From NCBI GenBank assembly GCA_000961655.1, contig LADR01000024.1, positions 124,001 to 188,000 on the forward strand: 64,000 nt of DNA, in the 5' to 3' direction. Shown here piece by piece: positions 63,781-64,000 of the stretch (position 1 is the stretch's first letter; each line of letters opens with the position of its first letter). Below the pieces are notes generated by a model, which worked only from the letters and a program-made list of their open reading frames with translations, searched no databases and had not been told where the DNA came from. Position numbers and translations under genes: made by a program. The DNA is from Desulfatitalea sp. BRH_c12. GTDB lineage: Bacteria; Desulfobacterota; Desulfobacteria; Desulfobacterales; Desulfosarcinaceae.

Positions 63781-64000
63781 TCTGGGCATTGATCCTGGTT
63801 CCGGCCACTGGCGGCATTCTGGCATTTTTGCCGTTGGCCGTTCGTTGGCGGCGCGTCTTGCTGGTGGCCACGGCGGCGCTTCATTTTGCGCTGGTGCTGG
63901 CATCATGGCAGGTGCCGGCCGCGCTTAGCGCCGCCGACGGCTGGCTGGCCATAGATGACGCGGCCCTGTTGTTTTTGACCATCAGCAGCACGCTTTTTCT
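63777..64000 (+). CDS. hyfF: HyfF-type membrane subunit, start only (cut by window edge)
   Basis: The first 74 residues: 'MIWALILVPATGGILAFLPLAVRWRRVLLVATAALHFALVLASWQVPAALSAADGWLAIDDAALLFLTISSTLF'. Two hydrophobic helices and the 'D..LLF...S..LF' beginning of an antiporter-like NuoN/HyfF protein. Its ATG overlaps the hyfE stop (ATGA), so it is coupled. By synteny hyfF is followed by hyfG and hyfI in related clusters, which lie outside this window. Confidence 0.8.
   Translation, partial: MIWALILVPATGGILAFLPLAVRWRRVLLVATAALHFALVLASWQVPAALSAADGWLAIDDAALLFLTISSTLF

Overview
The window reads as chromosome of a sulfate-reducing member of the Desulfobacterota, most like the Desulfobacteraceae/Desulfosarcinaceae. 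The main marker is a complete dsrMKJOP operon (6710-11741), the membrane complex linked to dissimilatory sulfite reductase. Supporting signs are a large complement of PAS/GAF signalling proteins, Cys-rich small proteins, an archaeal-style split glutamate synthase, and many small dispersed palindromic repeats between genes. No rRNA, tRNA, CRISPR array, intact insertion sequence or prophage was found.

Layout. 1-6433: a metal-dependent hydrolase (cut by the left edge), a pterin-binding methyltransferase-like protein, a cyclophilin, a NYN/LOTUS RNase-like protein, a response regulator with a C-terminal Cys module, a hypothetical protein and an outer-membrane phospholipase A. 6653-12492: terminator, dsrPOJKM and an RsbRD-N-like gene upstream of dsrM, led by a good sigma70-type promoter. 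12628-13071: a MITE-like repeat. 13083-16073: NifU/IscU-like scaffold, membrane metallophosphoesterase, TruD. 16114-18990: trpA, trpB and a GntR/UTRA regulator in one overlapping operon, with a palindrome on its presumed promoter. 19067-25803: membrane protein, PCC/DUF296 protein, MntP, small zinc protein, PhoB/PhoR-like pair, HD-GYP phosphodiesterase, small winged-helix protein. 26054-31727: DinB, a NifA-like sigma54 activator, a three-PAS hybrid kinase and a duplicated zinc-ribbon protein. 31728-32853: a gene-poor graveyard of repeats and decayed transposase fragments.

32854-44397: SEC-C methionine aminopeptidase, rhomboid protease, DHH phosphoesterase, PAS-LuxR regulator, YchF ATPase, a short lysine 2,3-aminomutase-like enzyme, HU, DksA, a cyclic-nucleotide-binding protein and a radical SAM protein, plus several small hypothetical genes. 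44741-56075 (all minus strand): a glutamine-centred cluster made of a split glutamate synthase (amidotransferase, FMN subunit, GXGXG fused to a GltD-like FAD/Fe-S module), then carA, carB and purF. Diverging from it is glnE (56384-59332), which controls glutamine synthetase, so glutamine production and glutamine-consuming enzymes sit together. 59387-64000: an HTH-PTS-EIIA regulator translationally coupled to the start of a hyf-type (group 4 hydrogenase-related or Ehr) membrane complex, hyfB, hyfC, hyfE and the start of hyfF, which runs off the right edge.

I see no single spectacular new system. The least ordinary things are: a MITE-like family with ~24-bp terminal inverted repeats; decayed RAYT and ISAs1-type transposase remnants flanked by inverted REP-like hairpins; the GntR-trpBA operon with an operator-like palindrome on the -35 box; the EIIA-HTH regulator coupled to a hyf operon with tandem 11-bp repeats at its promoter; and the GOGAT-carAB-purF/glnE neighbourhood.
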